From NCBI GenBank assembly GCA_002483365.1, contig DLHT01000012.1, positions 1 through 64,000 of the forward strand: DNA of 64,000 nucleotides, read 5' to 3'. The stretch's first letter is position 1; every line of letters starts with the position of its first letter. A model generated the notes under the pieces. The model was given only the letters and a program-made list of their open reading frames with translations, had not been told where the DNA came from and ran no database searches. This stretch comes from Cellvibrio sp. UBA7661 (GTDB lineage Bacteria > Pseudomonadota > Gammaproteobacteria > Pseudomonadales > Cellvibrionaceae). Below are positions 18,408-27,450 of the stretch, in pieces. The position numbers and the translations under genes are program-made.

Positions 18408-19289
18408 TTACAGAACGTACACAAATATAAAGAGATTTAGCCAGACCACATCCACAAAATGCCAATACCAAGCCGCCGCCTGAAATCCAAAATGACGTTC
18501 AGGTGTGAAGTGACCTTTTATTAAGATACGCAAAAAAATAACCGTTAAAAAAATTGCACCCAGCGTGACATGAAGCCCATGAAACCCGGTCAATAAAAAG
18601 AACGTATTGCCATAGACTCCAGAGTCCAAACGCAGGCCTAATTCCTGATAAGCATGTACATACTCATAACCTTGCAAACATAAAAAAATCACTCCAAGAA
18701 TAATTGTCATCAACATGAAAAAACCGAGTTGGGTATATTTGCGCTGCTCTATGCCGATATGCGCAAACTGCAAGGTTACCGATGACGCAAGCAGTATCAG
18801 CGTGTTATAGAGTGGAATACCTTCCCATGGCATTGCCTGGGTTTCTATACCAGCGGGGGTTTTAACCAAAGGCCAGACCGCATCAAATTTGGGCCAGAGA
18901 ACTTCTGCTGTCATGGCATTATTACTTGCACCATCTAGCCAGGGCACGGCAATCATGCGTGCGTAAAAGAGTGCGCCAAAAAATGCCATGAAAAACATAA
19001 TTTCAGAAAAAATAAACCAACTCATGCCCTGCCGGAAAGAGCGATCCATCTGCTGGCTATAAAGCCCGTCCATCGATTCATCAATCACATTACTGAACCA
19101 TCCGAACAACATATAGAACAACAATGCAAAACCGATAATTAATAAAAACCAGCCTGCACCATGTTGATCCTTGGCCAAGGCATTAATCCAAAAAGCCGCG
19201 CCATAACCAATCATAAATAACGCAATTGCCCCCAGAATCGGCCAACTGCTGTGGTGAGGGACATAATATTTCTGGTAACCATTTGCCAT
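18408..19289 (-). CDS. coxC: Cytochrome c oxidase subunit III
   Basis: Subunit III is the seven-helix core subunit of the haem-copper oxidase that stabilises proton uptake. The 293-residue sequence has the family N-terminus YYVPHHSSWPILG, the helix FIFSEIMFFMAFFGALFYAR with its conserved glutamate, LLTGFHGLHVTLGA, and the C-terminal WYWHFVDVVWLNLFIFVYVL segment. The last one carries a conserved histidine and is typical. It lies 62 bp downstream of ctaG and is followed by the oppositely oriented DUF2909 gene. Confidence 0.97.
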   Translation of the reverse strand: MANGYQKYYVPHHSSWPILGAIALFMIGYGAAFWINALAKDQHGAGWFLLIIGFALLFYMLFGWFSNVIDESMDGLYSQQMDRSFRQGMSWFIFSEIMFFMAFFGALFYARMIAVPWLDGASNNAMTAEVLWPKFDAVWPLVKTPAGIETQAMPWEGIPLYNTLILLASSVTLQFAHIGIEQRKYTQLGFFMLMTIILGVIFLCLQGYEYVHAYQELGLRLDSGVYGNTFFLLTGFHGLHVTLGAIFLTVIFLRILIKGHFTPERHFGFQAAAWYWHFVDVVWLNLFIFVYVL

Positions 19290-19351
19290 GATCTACCTCC
19301 ATATTTCCGGCACTGCCGGTTTGGATGACTGCATTTTTTGATTTACATGCA

Positions 19352-19879
19352 TCAGCGATTAGCTGTATGCAGAGTGCTCTTATACAAACGGTACGACAAA
19401 GTGATCGTTGTAAAACGTTCAGGCAATTCCGGATCGATATAAAATTGCACCGGCATGGATTTATGTTCGCGACTATTTAACGGCTGCTCAACAAAACAAA
19501 AACATTCTATCTTTTTAAAATAACGCGCTGCTTCACCCGGGGATACTGATGGCACTGCGCGCCCGATCATCGCCTCTGAACTTAAATTCTCTACATCAAA
19601 ATGAATGATTTTAATTTGCCCCGGATGAACAACAATACGCTCAACCTCCGGCGCAAAACGCCAGGGAATACCTGAGTCCCGGTTAGCCAAAAACTCCACT
19701 GATATTTCACGGCTTTCATCTACTTTTTTTGAAACGGGCGCTGCGGTATTTTCTGTTTTTCCATTGATGCCTGTGTAGCGACAAAACACATCGTATAAAG
19801 GCACTAGCGCAAACCCAAAACCAAACATGGCGATACACACCACGATCAGTTTGCGTACCAGCAATTTATGCGATGCCAT
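19352..19879 (-). CDS. ctaG: Cytochrome c oxidase assembly protein CtaG/Cox11
   Basis: CtaG inserts copper into the CuB site of subunit I. An N-terminal helix (about 8-28) anchors an immunoglobulin-like periplasmic domain. The copper-binding motif is seen as ECFCFVEQPL, and the conserved VPLYDVFCRYTGING follows the membrane segment. At 175 residues it is full length. It sits between coxA and coxC, the usual place. Confidence 0.97.
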   Translation of the reverse strand: MASHKLLVRKLIVVCIAMFGFGFALVPLYDVFCRYTGINGKTENTAAPVSKKVDESREISVEFLANRDSGIPWRFAPEVERIVVHPGQIKIIHFDVENLSSEAMIGRAVPSVSPGEAARYFKKIECFCFVEQPLNSREHKSMPVQFYIDPELPERFTTITLSYRLYKSTLHTANR

Positions 19880-19912
19880 TTTTTGCCTCCGGTCATCGAT
19901 TATTTAGCGCAC

Positions 19913-21529
19913 TCATTTCACCCGCGGGGGTGTTTCAAACGTGTGGTAAGGAGCAGGCGATGGGATTTCCCACTCCAGCCCCTGTGCACCTTCCCATACT
20001 TGGGCAGTGGCTTTTTCACCCTTGCCGCGCATACAGCGAAATACGCCCCACACAAATAACAACTGCGATAAACCAAATAACAAACCACCAATACTGATAA
20101 AAGCATTCAGGTCGGCAAACTGTAAGGCGTAATCCGGGATGCGGCGCGGCATGCCGGCAAGCCCGACAAAATGCATAGGGAAAAACAACATGTTGACGGA
20201 AATCAAAGAGCACCAGAAATGCCACTGCCCCAAACGCTCGCTGTACATCACACCGGTCCATTTCGGAATCCAGAAATAAACGCCAGCGATAATCCCAAAG
20301 AGCGCGCCGGTCACCAGCACGTAGTGAAAATGCGCAACCACAAAATAGGTATCCTGATATTGAAAGTCTGCCGGAATAATGGCCAACATCAGCCCGGATA
20401 ATCCACCAATGGTAAATAGCACAATAAATGCAACGGCAAACATCATCGGCGTTTCAAAGGTCATTGAGCCACGCCACATAGTCGCCACCCAATTGAATAC
20501 TTTTACTCCTGTAGGCACAGCAATGAGCATAGTGGAATACATAAAAAATAATTCAGCGGCCACCGGCATTCCCGTTGTAAACATATGGTGAGCCCAGACA
20601 ATAAATGAGAGGAACGCGATGCTCGCCGTGGCGATCACCATGGACTCGTAACCGAATAATGGCTTACGTGAAAAAGCAGGAATGATGCTGGAAATAATAC
20701 CGAAGGCGGGCAAAATCATAATGTAGACTTCGGGGTGTCCAAAAAACCAAAAAATATGCTGGAACAACACCGGATCACCACCGCCTGCTGCATTAAAAAA
20801 ACTGGTACCAAAATATTTATCGGTCAGTACCATAGTCACAGTCCCTGCTAGCACCGGCATAACCGCAATTAATAAAAATGCGGTGATCAACCACGTCCAC
20901 ACAAACAAGGGCATTTTCATCCAGGTCATGCCGGGGGCGCGCAAATTAAATATGGTGACGATAACGTTCATCGCGCCCATGATTGAAGAAATACCCAACA
21001 AATGCACCGCAAACACAAAAAACGCAGTGCTGTCATTGCTATAAGTTGTCGAAAGCGGAGCATAAAAAGTCCACCCCGCTGCCGGACCACCACCCTCCAT
21101 AAATAAAGTGGACAATAAAATAAAAAATGAAAATGGCAGTATCCAGAAACTCCAGTTGTTCATACGTGGCAATGCCATATCGGGAGCGCCAATCATTAAA
21201 GGAACCATCCAATTTGCCAAACCGACAAAGGCGGGCATGATTGCGCCAAACACCATCACCAAGCCATGCACGGTGGTCATCTGGTTAAAAAAATGCGGCT
21301 CAACAAATTGCAAACCCGGCTGAAATAATTCAGCGCGTATCACCATTGCCAAACTACCGCCAATAAACAACATCAACAGTGCAAACAATAAATAAAGTGT
21401 GCCTATATCTTTGTGATTGGTGGTGTATAACCAGCGAGTAATACCTGTTGGTTTATGCTCTTGCGATTCGTCATGCGCGTGATCTGCATGGGTGCGATCG
21501 GTTAGCGAACGTGAATTTTCTGCACTCAT
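19913..21529 (-). CDS. coxA: Cytochrome c oxidase subunit I
   Basis: Subunit I holds haem a, haem a3 and CuB and carries out oxygen reduction with proton pumping. The 538 residues contain twelve helices. The active-site segment is FWFFGHPEVYIMILPAFG, with the cross-linked His-Tyr pair, and AHHMFTTGM has the paired CuB histidines. The haem-ligand segment VAHFHYVLVTG lies further on. It starts 2 bp downstream of coxB, so the two are tightly coupled. The C-terminus (WEIPSPAPYHTFETPP) is normal for A-type oxidases. Confidence 0.98.
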   Translation of the reverse strand: MSAENSRSLTDRTHADHAHDESQEHKPTGITRWLYTTNHKDIGTLYLLFALLMLFIGGSLAMVIRAELFQPGLQFVEPHFFNQMTTVHGLVMVFGAIMPAFVGLANWMVPLMIGAPDMALPRMNNWSFWILPFSFFILLSTLFMEGGGPAAGWTFYAPLSTTYSNDSTAFFVFAVHLLGISSIMGAMNVIVTIFNLRAPGMTWMKMPLFVWTWLITAFLLIAVMPVLAGTVTMVLTDKYFGTSFFNAAGGGDPVLFQHIFWFFGHPEVYIMILPAFGIISSIIPAFSRKPLFGYESMVIATASIAFLSFIVWAHHMFTTGMPVAAELFFMYSTMLIAVPTGVKVFNWVATMWRGSMTFETPMMFAVAFIVLFTIGGLSGLMLAIIPADFQYQDTYFVVAHFHYVLVTGALFGIIAGVYFWIPKWTGVMYSERLGQWHFWCSLISVNMLFFPMHFVGLAGMPRRIPDYALQFADLNAFISIGGLLFGLSQLLFVWGVFRCMRGKGEKATAQVWEGAQGLEWEIPSPAPYHTFETPPRVK

Positions 21530-21531
21530 TG

Positions 21532-22689
21532 TTATTCTCCTGCATCAATAGCAGCAGCTACATCCGCCACCTGCACGGACTCACCGGTATTGTTGCCCCA
21601 GGCATTGCGCTCGTAGGTAATCACTGCCGCCAATTCACTGGTACTTAACTGTTTAGCAAACGCTTGCATCGCGGTTGCCGGCTTGCCATACACAACAATA
21701 TGAATATGGGCAGAAATATCCTGCGTAGCTATTTTGCTGCCTTTGAGCGCAGGAATCGCACCAGGTAAACCTTCACCAGACACCTGATGGCACATAGCGC
21801 AATGGGTTTCATACACTTTTTGCCCAAGCACCATCAATTCATCCAACCCTTGGGTTTTCGCTGCCGCCTCTTTTTCAGCGGCCAATGCTTGTGCTTGAAT
21901 TTCAATTTGCTCTTGCGTCCATTGCTCAAAATCTTCAGGCGTTCTCACATCCACCACTATCGGCATAAACCCATGGTCTTTCCCACATAACTCGGCACAT
22001 TGGCCGCGATAAATTCCAGGCTTATCCACTTTGGTCCATGTCTCATTAATAAACCCGGGATTGGCATCTTTTTTAATTGCAAATGCAGGAACCCACCAAG
22101 AGTGAATCACATCATCTGCGGTAACCAAAAACCGGATTTTTTTGCCAGTGGGAAGAACCAGAGGCTTATCGACATCACGCAAATAATGCTCGGTTTTGTC
22201 TGCCTGGTTTTCGATTTGATCGCGCGGGGTGGCAAGTAAGGAATAAAATTCGATGGGATATTCCATGTATTTGTAATGCCACTTCCACTGCGACCCTGTA
22301 ATTAATACAGTGAGATCAGCTTTGGATGCATCTTCCATTGCAATCAATGTTTTGCTGGCAGGAATAGCCATTATCACGAGGATAACAACCGGGATTGCCG
22401 TCCACAGCATTTCCATTTTTAAACTACCGTGAAATTGCTCAGGCGTTGCACCTTTGGATTTCCGGTGATGGATGATCGACCAAAACATCAAGCCAAATAC
22501 AATCGCGGCAATCGCGCAACAAATATAAAAAATGATCATATGCAAGTCATACACTTGCTGGCTGATGTCCGTTGCACCGCGAGTCATATTGTATTTTGAC
22601 TCCTGCGCCAATACAGAAATTGGCAGCAGCAACAAAATCAAAAAAAGCCTATGTACATAGTTATTCTGCAGACATGACTTCTGTTTCAC
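21532..22689 (-). CDS. coxB: Cytochrome c oxidase subunit II fused to cytochrome c (caa3-type)
   Basis: Subunit II accepts electrons at CuA and passes them to haem a. A signal peptide (to about residue 29) and two transmembrane helices (about 50-72 and 93-112) precede the cupredoxin domain. The CuA ligands H196, C231, C235, H239 and M242 all appear intact. A cytochrome c domain with the haem site C297-x2-C300-H301 is fused at the C-terminus, making this a caa3-type subunit of 385 residues. The start is GTG with a perfect AAGGAG six bases upstream. It is the first gene of the leftward oxidase operon. Confidence 0.97.
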   Translation of the reverse strand: MKQKSCLQNNYVHRLFLILLLLPISVLAQESKYNMTRGATDISQQVYDLHMIIFYICCAIAAIVFGLMFWSIIHHRKSKGATPEQFHGSLKMEMLWTAIPVVILVIMAIPASKTLIAMEDASKADLTVLITGSQWKWHYKYMEYPIEFYSLLATPRDQIENQADKTEHYLRDVDKPLVLPTGKKIRFLVTADDVIHSWWVPAFAIKKDANPGFINETWTKVDKPGIYRGQCAELCGKDHGFMPIVVDVRTPEDFEQWTQEQIEIQAQALAAEKEAAAKTQGLDELMVLGQKVYETHCAMCHQVSGEGLPGAIPALKGSKIATQDISAHIHIVVYGKPATAMQAFAKQLSTSELAAVITYERNAWGNNTGESVQVADVAAAIDAGE

Positions 22690-23165
22690 TGCGGACTCCT
22701 TTTTCTCACTTATTGCTCATGGAAATCGCAACGAAGAGATGAGCAGATCCCTTCCAGAATTTTGGCAGGAATAAACTATTGCTCATAACTACTTTTCATC
22801 AGCATCCGTTTTAAAAAACTTAAATCATCTAAAACGGAAAAACGCTGGATCTATTCCAGCAGAGGAATCAGGTGAAATTGCCCGCTTAAACAACCGGGAC
22901 CAAGGCGCAACCTGACAACAGAACAGCCAACTGGCTACAGACAAGAATGCCAGAACACAGGACGCACCAGACTCTTACACAGAATTACCGGCCACCTAAA
23001 TTCCAACTTATTACGTGAATCCTATATCGCGATTTACAACAAGCAAACGCGCGAATATTAGCTACTAGCGTTTATGAAACGTTTTAACTATAAACCGCAG
23101 CGCATAAAACGCAAGCCGTTATTTATAAACAAAATTTATACACTAAACATATTTTTTTATATAAC
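22690..23165. other. Gene-free stretch upstream of the oxidase operon
   Basis: This 476-bp AT-rich stretch lies between coxB and the porin terminator and must hold the oxidase operon promoter. No open frame of note is seen. A 9-bp inverted repeat (TCCGTTTTA and its complement, about 22808-22841) is separated by 16 bases and could be a regulator site or hairpin. A related ACGTTTTA occurs near 23080. No confident -35/-10 pair was identified. Confidence 0.5.
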
Positions 23166-23198
23166 AAAAAACGCCAAGCTTTATCGGCTTGGCGTTTT
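23166..23198 (-). terminator. Intrinsic terminator of the porin gene
   Basis: A 10-bp stem (AACGCCAAGC and its complement) with loop TTTATCG is followed on the minus strand by TTTTTTG. It lies 39 bp beyond the porin stop codon. Confidence 0.88.
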
Positions 23199-23236
23199 CA
23201 GGTCGGAACTATAAATCTATTGCTGAAACCGTCACA

Positions 23237-24088
23237 CTAGAAACGAATGCTGGCTCCCAGAGTCAAAGCATCTTCAAACTCACCAGAGGTGTATTCCAAT
23301 TCCACTCCGATGTTATCGGTAAAGTAATTACGCGCACGGATGAAATAATCGGTAACATCCTTCCCTTGAATCAAACCATCGTTTTCAAATGTCTCATGGG
23401 TAAAACCAGTCCCTACACTTAAATGGCGATCAAAGTAAAAATCGGCTGCCGCGCTCCAGGTTTCTGCAGGAAAGAAATCATCGGAATTTTCGTAACTGGC
23501 TTCGAAGTTCAACGCCTTTTCACCCGCCAAGGCTATTACGTATTTTCCATTGATGTTCCATTGCTCGGATACATCAACATCTTCCACAAATTCAGACCAC
23601 ACCAATAAGCCATCAACAGGAGAGACACCCGCTTTGATAAACCATTGAGATTGCCATGGCATTCCATAACTGATAGCACCCGAACCACTATTGGTATCAG
23701 GAGCATATTTCGTTTGGTTTTTCTCCTCTCTTACGCCTGCACCGAGATAAAAAATACTATCCGGAATATAAAAATCTATGCCTATTTCACGTGCATAGAT
23801 ATCAGAACGAAATCCATCACCTTTCCATTCCTTGGTAGCTGCGGATACGTAAATGTTGCTCGCTTTTTCCAGAAAAGCCGCTTCTGCCAATGGGTGCTGG
23901 CTCGTATCAACAGGAGAAAAATAATATTTTCCTTGTATGCCTGCTTCATAAGCATCTGTCGATGTAGCATCAGGATTAACATCAGAATAGGCAGCGGTAA
24001 CTTCACCTTGGTAAGTGGAAGAAAATGCGAAAGGTGCAGCAGCAAAACCCGTAGCGGCGATAATAGCGGTAAGTAATTTCATGTTCAT
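23237..24088 (-). CDS. Putative outer-membrane beta-barrel porin
   Basis: This is a 283-residue exported protein. The signal peptide is about residues 1-23 (MNMKLLTAIIAATGFAAAP, cleavage near AFSS). The mature part is rich in alternating aromatic strands (YFIRARNYFTDNIGVELEY, LTLGASIRF) and ends in phenylalanine, the C-terminal signal of outer-membrane barrels. Length and strand pattern suggest a barrel of roughly 10-12 strands. Substrate is unknown. The start is fixed by a GAGGACGG site; a longer frame adds 44 unlikely residues. It is monocistronic with its own terminator. Confidence 0.85.
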   Translation of the reverse strand: MNMKLLTAIIAATGFAAAPFAFSSTYQGEVTAAYSDVNPDATSTDAYEAGIQGKYYFSPVDTSQHPLAEAAFLEKASNIYVSAATKEWKGDGFRSDIYAREIGIDFYIPDSIFYLGAGVREEKNQTKYAPDTNSGSGAISYGMPWQSQWFIKAGVSPVDGLLVWSEFVEDVDVSEQWNINGKYVIALAGEKALNFEASYENSDDFFPAETWSAAADFYFDRHLSVGTGFTHETFENDGLIQGKDVTDYFIRARNYFTDNIGVELEYTSGEFEDALTLGASIRF

Positions 24089-24207
24089 AATCCGTCCTCT
24101 GATAAATACACTGACATCATCAAGAATGTCCAAGGGCATATTATTTAAATGAAATTGAATTGAAACTGAACGATACAAACTGTTACAAACGAACCCATTG
24201 CAACCAC

Positions 24208-25020
24208 TTACGCAAGGCAATCACATGAAAACCTTTCTTCGTCATCCAAGCGCAATGCAGTGAGCGAACCACCCCATACACAACCAGTGTCCAAGGCAAA
24301 AATTTTATTGGATTTGACTCTCCCTTCAAGGGCGGCCCAGTGTCCAAAAATAATTTTTTCATTACGCGTTTTGCGTTCGGCAAAAGAAAACCACGGTGAA
24401 AAACCGATGGGCGCAGCATCTGCATTTTCTTTGGTTTGCAATTCCAATTCACCACTCGCACTGCAAAAACGCATGCGTGTGAAGTAATTGGTAATAATGC
24501 GCAAGCGCTCAACACCTGTCAGGTTATTACTCCATTCACTGGGCGCATTGCCGTACATACCCGCCAAAAAATTTTCCGGGCTATTGCTCTGCAGCACTGA
24601 TTCTACTTCGCGCGCGCGCGCCAGTGCATCGGCCACAGTCCACTGTGGAGGAATTCCTGCATGCACCATGGTAAAACCCAAGTCGGGGTCATGATGCACC
24701 AGTTTTTGATGGCGCAACCAATAAACTAAATCTGCACGATCCGGTGCGATCAGCAATTCATCAAGAGAATCGTTTTTGCCTTGCTTGCGCAGGCCGTAAT
24801 AAACAGCAATAAAATGCAGATCATGATTACCTAAAACAATGGTGATCGAATCGCGTAATTTGTATAGAAAGCGAAGTGTCGCCAACGAATCCGGCCCGCG
24901 ATTAATTAAATCGCCTGCAAGCCAAAGCTTGTCTTTTGCTGGATTGAATGCGATTTTTTTTAACAAACATTGCAAGGGCTCAAGGCAACCCTGAATATCG
25001 CCAATTGCATAAGTAGCCAT
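24208..25020 (-). CDS. apaH: Diadenosine tetraphosphatase
   Basis: ApaH is a cytoplasmic metallophosphatase that symmetrically hydrolyses Ap4A to two ADP and acts as an RNA decapping enzyme for Np4 caps. The metallophosphoesterase motifs GDIQGC (about 7-12), GDLINRGPDS (about 36-45) and GNHD (about 64-67) are intact. The VHAGIPP segment follows near residue 118. At 270 residues it is full length. It is the last gene of the lptD-surA-pdxA-rsmA-apaG-apaH cluster and starts 16 bp after apaG, matching the enterobacterial order. Confidence 0.97.
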   Translation of the reverse strand: MATYAIGDIQGCLEPLQCLLKKIAFNPAKDKLWLAGDLINRGPDSLATLRFLYKLRDSITIVLGNHDLHFIAVYYGLRKQGKNDSLDELLIAPDRADLVYWLRHQKLVHHDPDLGFTMVHAGIPPQWTVADALARAREVESVLQSNSPENFLAGMYGNAPSEWSNNLTGVERLRIITNYFTRMRFCSASGELELQTKENADAAPIGFSPWFSFAERKTRNEKIIFGHWAALEGRVKSNKIFALDTGCVWGGSLTALRLDDEERFSCDCLA

Positions 25021-25036
25021 AAAGAACTCTATCGGA

Positions 25037-25405
25037 TTAATGGATGGCGTGAGGGGGCACTAATGCAAAAGCAGGAATTTGCGCATCAAACATTGCACCA
25101 TCATCTGCGCGCATGTGATAAATCCCTTCCATTATTCCTGTTTCAGTTTCAAGAATAACACCGCTGGTATAGGTGTAACTTTCACCCGGTTTTATGTGAG
25201 GCTGCTCACCAACAACACCAATACCCTGCACTTCTTGCAGCTTTTCATTGGCATCGGTAATGCGCCAATGACGGCTGATCAACTGTGCAGGCTCATCGCT
25301 ATTATTGGCGATAGTGATGGTATAAGCGTATACGTAGCGATGTTCGAGTGGTACAGACTGGGCTGCAATATAAGTTGTTTTTACACTCACCTGAATAGCA
25401 GACAT
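25037..25405 (-). CDS. apaG: ApaG protein
   Basis: ApaG is a small fibronectin-III-like protein (DUF525) of unclear biochemical function, encoded between rsmA and apaH across gammaproteobacteria. The conserved core RYVYAYTITIANNS, SRHWRITDA, GVVGEQPHIKPGESYTY and GIMEGIYHM is present in order. The start at MSAIQVSV lies one base after the rsmA stop and gives the standard 122 residues. The longer upstream reading overlaps rsmA and is not family-like. Confidence 0.96.
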   Translation of the reverse strand: MSAIQVSVKTTYIAAQSVPLEHRYVYAYTITIANNSDEPAQLISRHWRITDANEKLQEVQGIGVVGEQPHIKPGESYTYTSGVILETETGIMEGIYHMRADDGAMFDAQIPAFALVPPHAIH

Positions 25406-25406
25406 A

Positions 25407-26276
25407 TTATTCAGCCTCTTCAGTCGGACGATGCTGTACTGAAAGATCGCCGAGTAAATTACTGATAGCAACATATTCAGCCAAACTAATATCTTCCGGG
25501 CGCAATTGTAAATCAACCGGCAAGCTTTCCAATTGTTCTGCTGTCAGTAATTGTTTGAGTGAATTGCGCAAGGTTTTACGGCGCTGTTGAAAAGCAACAT
25601 TCACAAGTGTTTCCAATGTTTTCACATTGTTTGCCACATAAGGTAGTGTTGCATGGGGCACCAAGCGCACAATGGCCGAATCCACTTTCGGTGCAGGGTC
25701 AAAGGATGTTGGCGGCACGTCAAACAAATCTTCTACGGCGCAATAATATTGCACCATAATTCCCAAACGACCGTAGGCACTATCGCCCGCTTGCGCAGCC
25801 ATACGTTTCACCACCTCTTTTTGCAACATAAAGTGCATGTCTTGCACTTTATCGGCATACGACAGCAAATGAAAAATAAGCGGAGTGGAAATGTTATAGG
25901 GCAAGTTGCCCACAATACGCAGCGGTTTTCCATCGCGCATTAATTGGGCAAAATCAAACTGCAATGCGTCAGCTTGAAACAACTGGAAATTAGGGTGCTT
26001 TTCAAATTTAACTTTCAACCAAGGCACCAGATCACGGTCCAGTTCGATCACATGTAAATTATCACAAGCATCAGCCAAGAGCTGGGTAATAGCACCTTTG
26101 CCCGGCCCGATCTCTACCACCAAATCATCTTTACGTGGATGGATAGCGCGGACAATTTCGCGAATGATGCCATGATCGATCAAAAAATTTTGTCCGAAGC
26201 GTTTACGCGCTTTGTGTTGTGACTCTGTATTTAATTGCGCCTTGGCATCCACATGCAAACCAGAATTTTTTTTCAT
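25407..26276 (-). CDS. rsmA: 16S rRNA dimethyladenosine transferase (KsgA)
   Basis: RsmA dimethylates two adjacent adenines in the 3'-terminal helix of 16S rRNA using SAM. The N-terminal KARKRFGQNFLID, the SAM motif VVEIGPGKGAITQLL and the catalytic motif RIVGNLPYNIST are all intact. The C-terminal domain includes QRRKTLRNSLK. The start at MKKNSGLHV gives 289 residues, slightly longer than E. coli KsgA because of about 20 extra N-terminal residues. It is 16 bp downstream of pdxA and abuts apaG. Confidence 0.97.
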   Translation of the reverse strand: MKKNSGLHVDAKAQLNTESQHKARKRFGQNFLIDHGIIREIVRAIHPRKDDLVVEIGPGKGAITQLLADACDNLHVIELDRDLVPWLKVKFEKHPNFQLFQADALQFDFAQLMRDGKPLRIVGNLPYNISTPLIFHLLSYADKVQDMHFMLQKEVVKRMAAQAGDSAYGRLGIMVQYYCAVEDLFDVPPTSFDPAPKVDSAIVRLVPHATLPYVANNVKTLETLVNVAFQQRRKTLRNSLKQLLTAEQLESLPVDLQLRPEDISLAEYVAISNLLGDLSVQHRPTEEAE

Positions 26277-26292
26277 ACAATGTATCCAATAA

Positions 26293-27288
26293 TTAGCGCG
26301 CGTATTTTGCTGCAACCATCGCCTGCGCATATGCAAGCGCAGTGCGCAAGCTACCTAAATCGGCCTTACCTGTACCCGCCAAATCCAACGCCGTACCATG
26401 GTCCACCGAGGTGCGAATAATGGGCAAGCCAAGGGTAATATTCACCGCTTGGCCAAACCCTTTGTATTTCAACACCGGCAAACCTTGGTCGTGATACATC
26501 GCAAGCACCGCATCAGCTTTATCCAGATATTTGGGCGTGAATAAAGTATCTGCCGGTAAAGGGCCGATTAAATTCATTCCGCGCCCGCGCAACTTTTCCA
26601 GCACGGGTTCGATCACATCAATTTCTTCGCGCCCAAGATGACCACCTTCACCCGCGTGAGGATTTAGTCCGCACACTAAAATACGCGGCTGCTCGATGCC
26701 AAATTGCAATTGCATATCGCGCTGTAAAATTTCAGTCACTTGTGTGAGTTCATCGTCAGTGATAGCGGCAGCGACATCTTTGAGCGGCAAATGTGTCGTC
26801 GCCAGTGCAACGCGCAAGCCTTCAGTTGCCAACATCATGACCACTTTGGGCGTATTGGTTTTTTCAGCCAGATATTCGGTGTGACCGCTGAATGGAATGC
26901 CCGCATCATTGATCACACTCTTTTGTACAGGGCCAGTCACAAGCGCAGCAAAATGCCCTGCGATACACCCCGCGATAGCAGCATCCAGTGTTTGCAAAAT
27001 GTAGGGCGCGTTATTGACATTCAACCTACCCGGAACAGCCGTTTGAGCAAGTGCGACAGGCAATACCGCAAGCTCGCCCGCAACACTCGCACGCGGCTTT
27101 TCGTGTAGATCAATTTCACGCAAACGCAGCGAAAAACCCAATTGTTGAGCACGAGCCTGCAATAGCTGCGGATCAGCAATCGCAACAATTTCATGCTGCT
27201 GCGCTTCTTGCGCCAACGTAACTACCAAATCCGGGCCTATACCAGCCGGTTCACCGGGAGTCAGTGCGATGCGGTAAACATTACTCAT
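26293..27288 (-). CDS. pdxA: 4-hydroxythreonine-4-phosphate dehydrogenase
   Basis: PdxA is an NAD-dependent, metal-using enzyme of the DXP-dependent pyridoxal-phosphate pathway. The N-terminal LTPGEPAGIGPDL, the GHTEYLAEKT substrate region, CGLNPHAGEGGHLG with metal-binding histidine, and the later YHDQGLPVLKY are all family signatures. The length of about 331 residues is normal. MSNVYRIAL is chosen as start by similarity to the family; an ATG four codons upstream (27300) is possible and no strong ribosome site decides it. Confidence 0.96.
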   Translation of the reverse strand: MSNVYRIALTPGEPAGIGPDLVVTLAQEAQQHEIVAIADPQLLQARAQQLGFSLRLREIDLHEKPRASVAGELAVLPVALAQTAVPGRLNVNNAPYILQTLDAAIAGCIAGHFAALVTGPVQKSVINDAGIPFSGHTEYLAEKTNTPKVVMMLATEGLRVALATTHLPLKDVAAAITDDELTQVTEILQRDMQLQFGIEQPRILVCGLNPHAGEGGHLGREEIDVIEPVLEKLRGRGMNLIGPLPADTLFTPKYLDKADAVLAMYHDQGLPVLKYKGFGQAVNITLGLPIIRTSVDHGTALDLAGTGKADLGSLRTALAYAQAMVAAKYAR

Positions 27289-27330
27289 GTATCTGTGCAT
27301 CCAAAAAGAAATAAACGAAAAATACAGCCC

Positions 27331-27423
27331 TAAAAAACACAGCGGCTAAAAACAGGATTGCAACTGATAGCCAGTAATAAAGCCAAAAGCACAACCCGAT
27401 TTTTAGCCGCCGTTTTTTGTGTA
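27331..27423 (-). repeat. Long inverted repeat between surA and pdxA
   Basis: Two arms share GCGGCTAAAAA and its complement, with extra A/C-rich pairing outside and a 47-base loop. On the minus strand the second arm runs into GTGTTTTTTA, so it could act as a partial terminator or attenuator between surA and pdxA. Confidence 0.45.
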
Positions 27424-27450
27424 AAACAGGCTCAATAACAATACGCGAAT

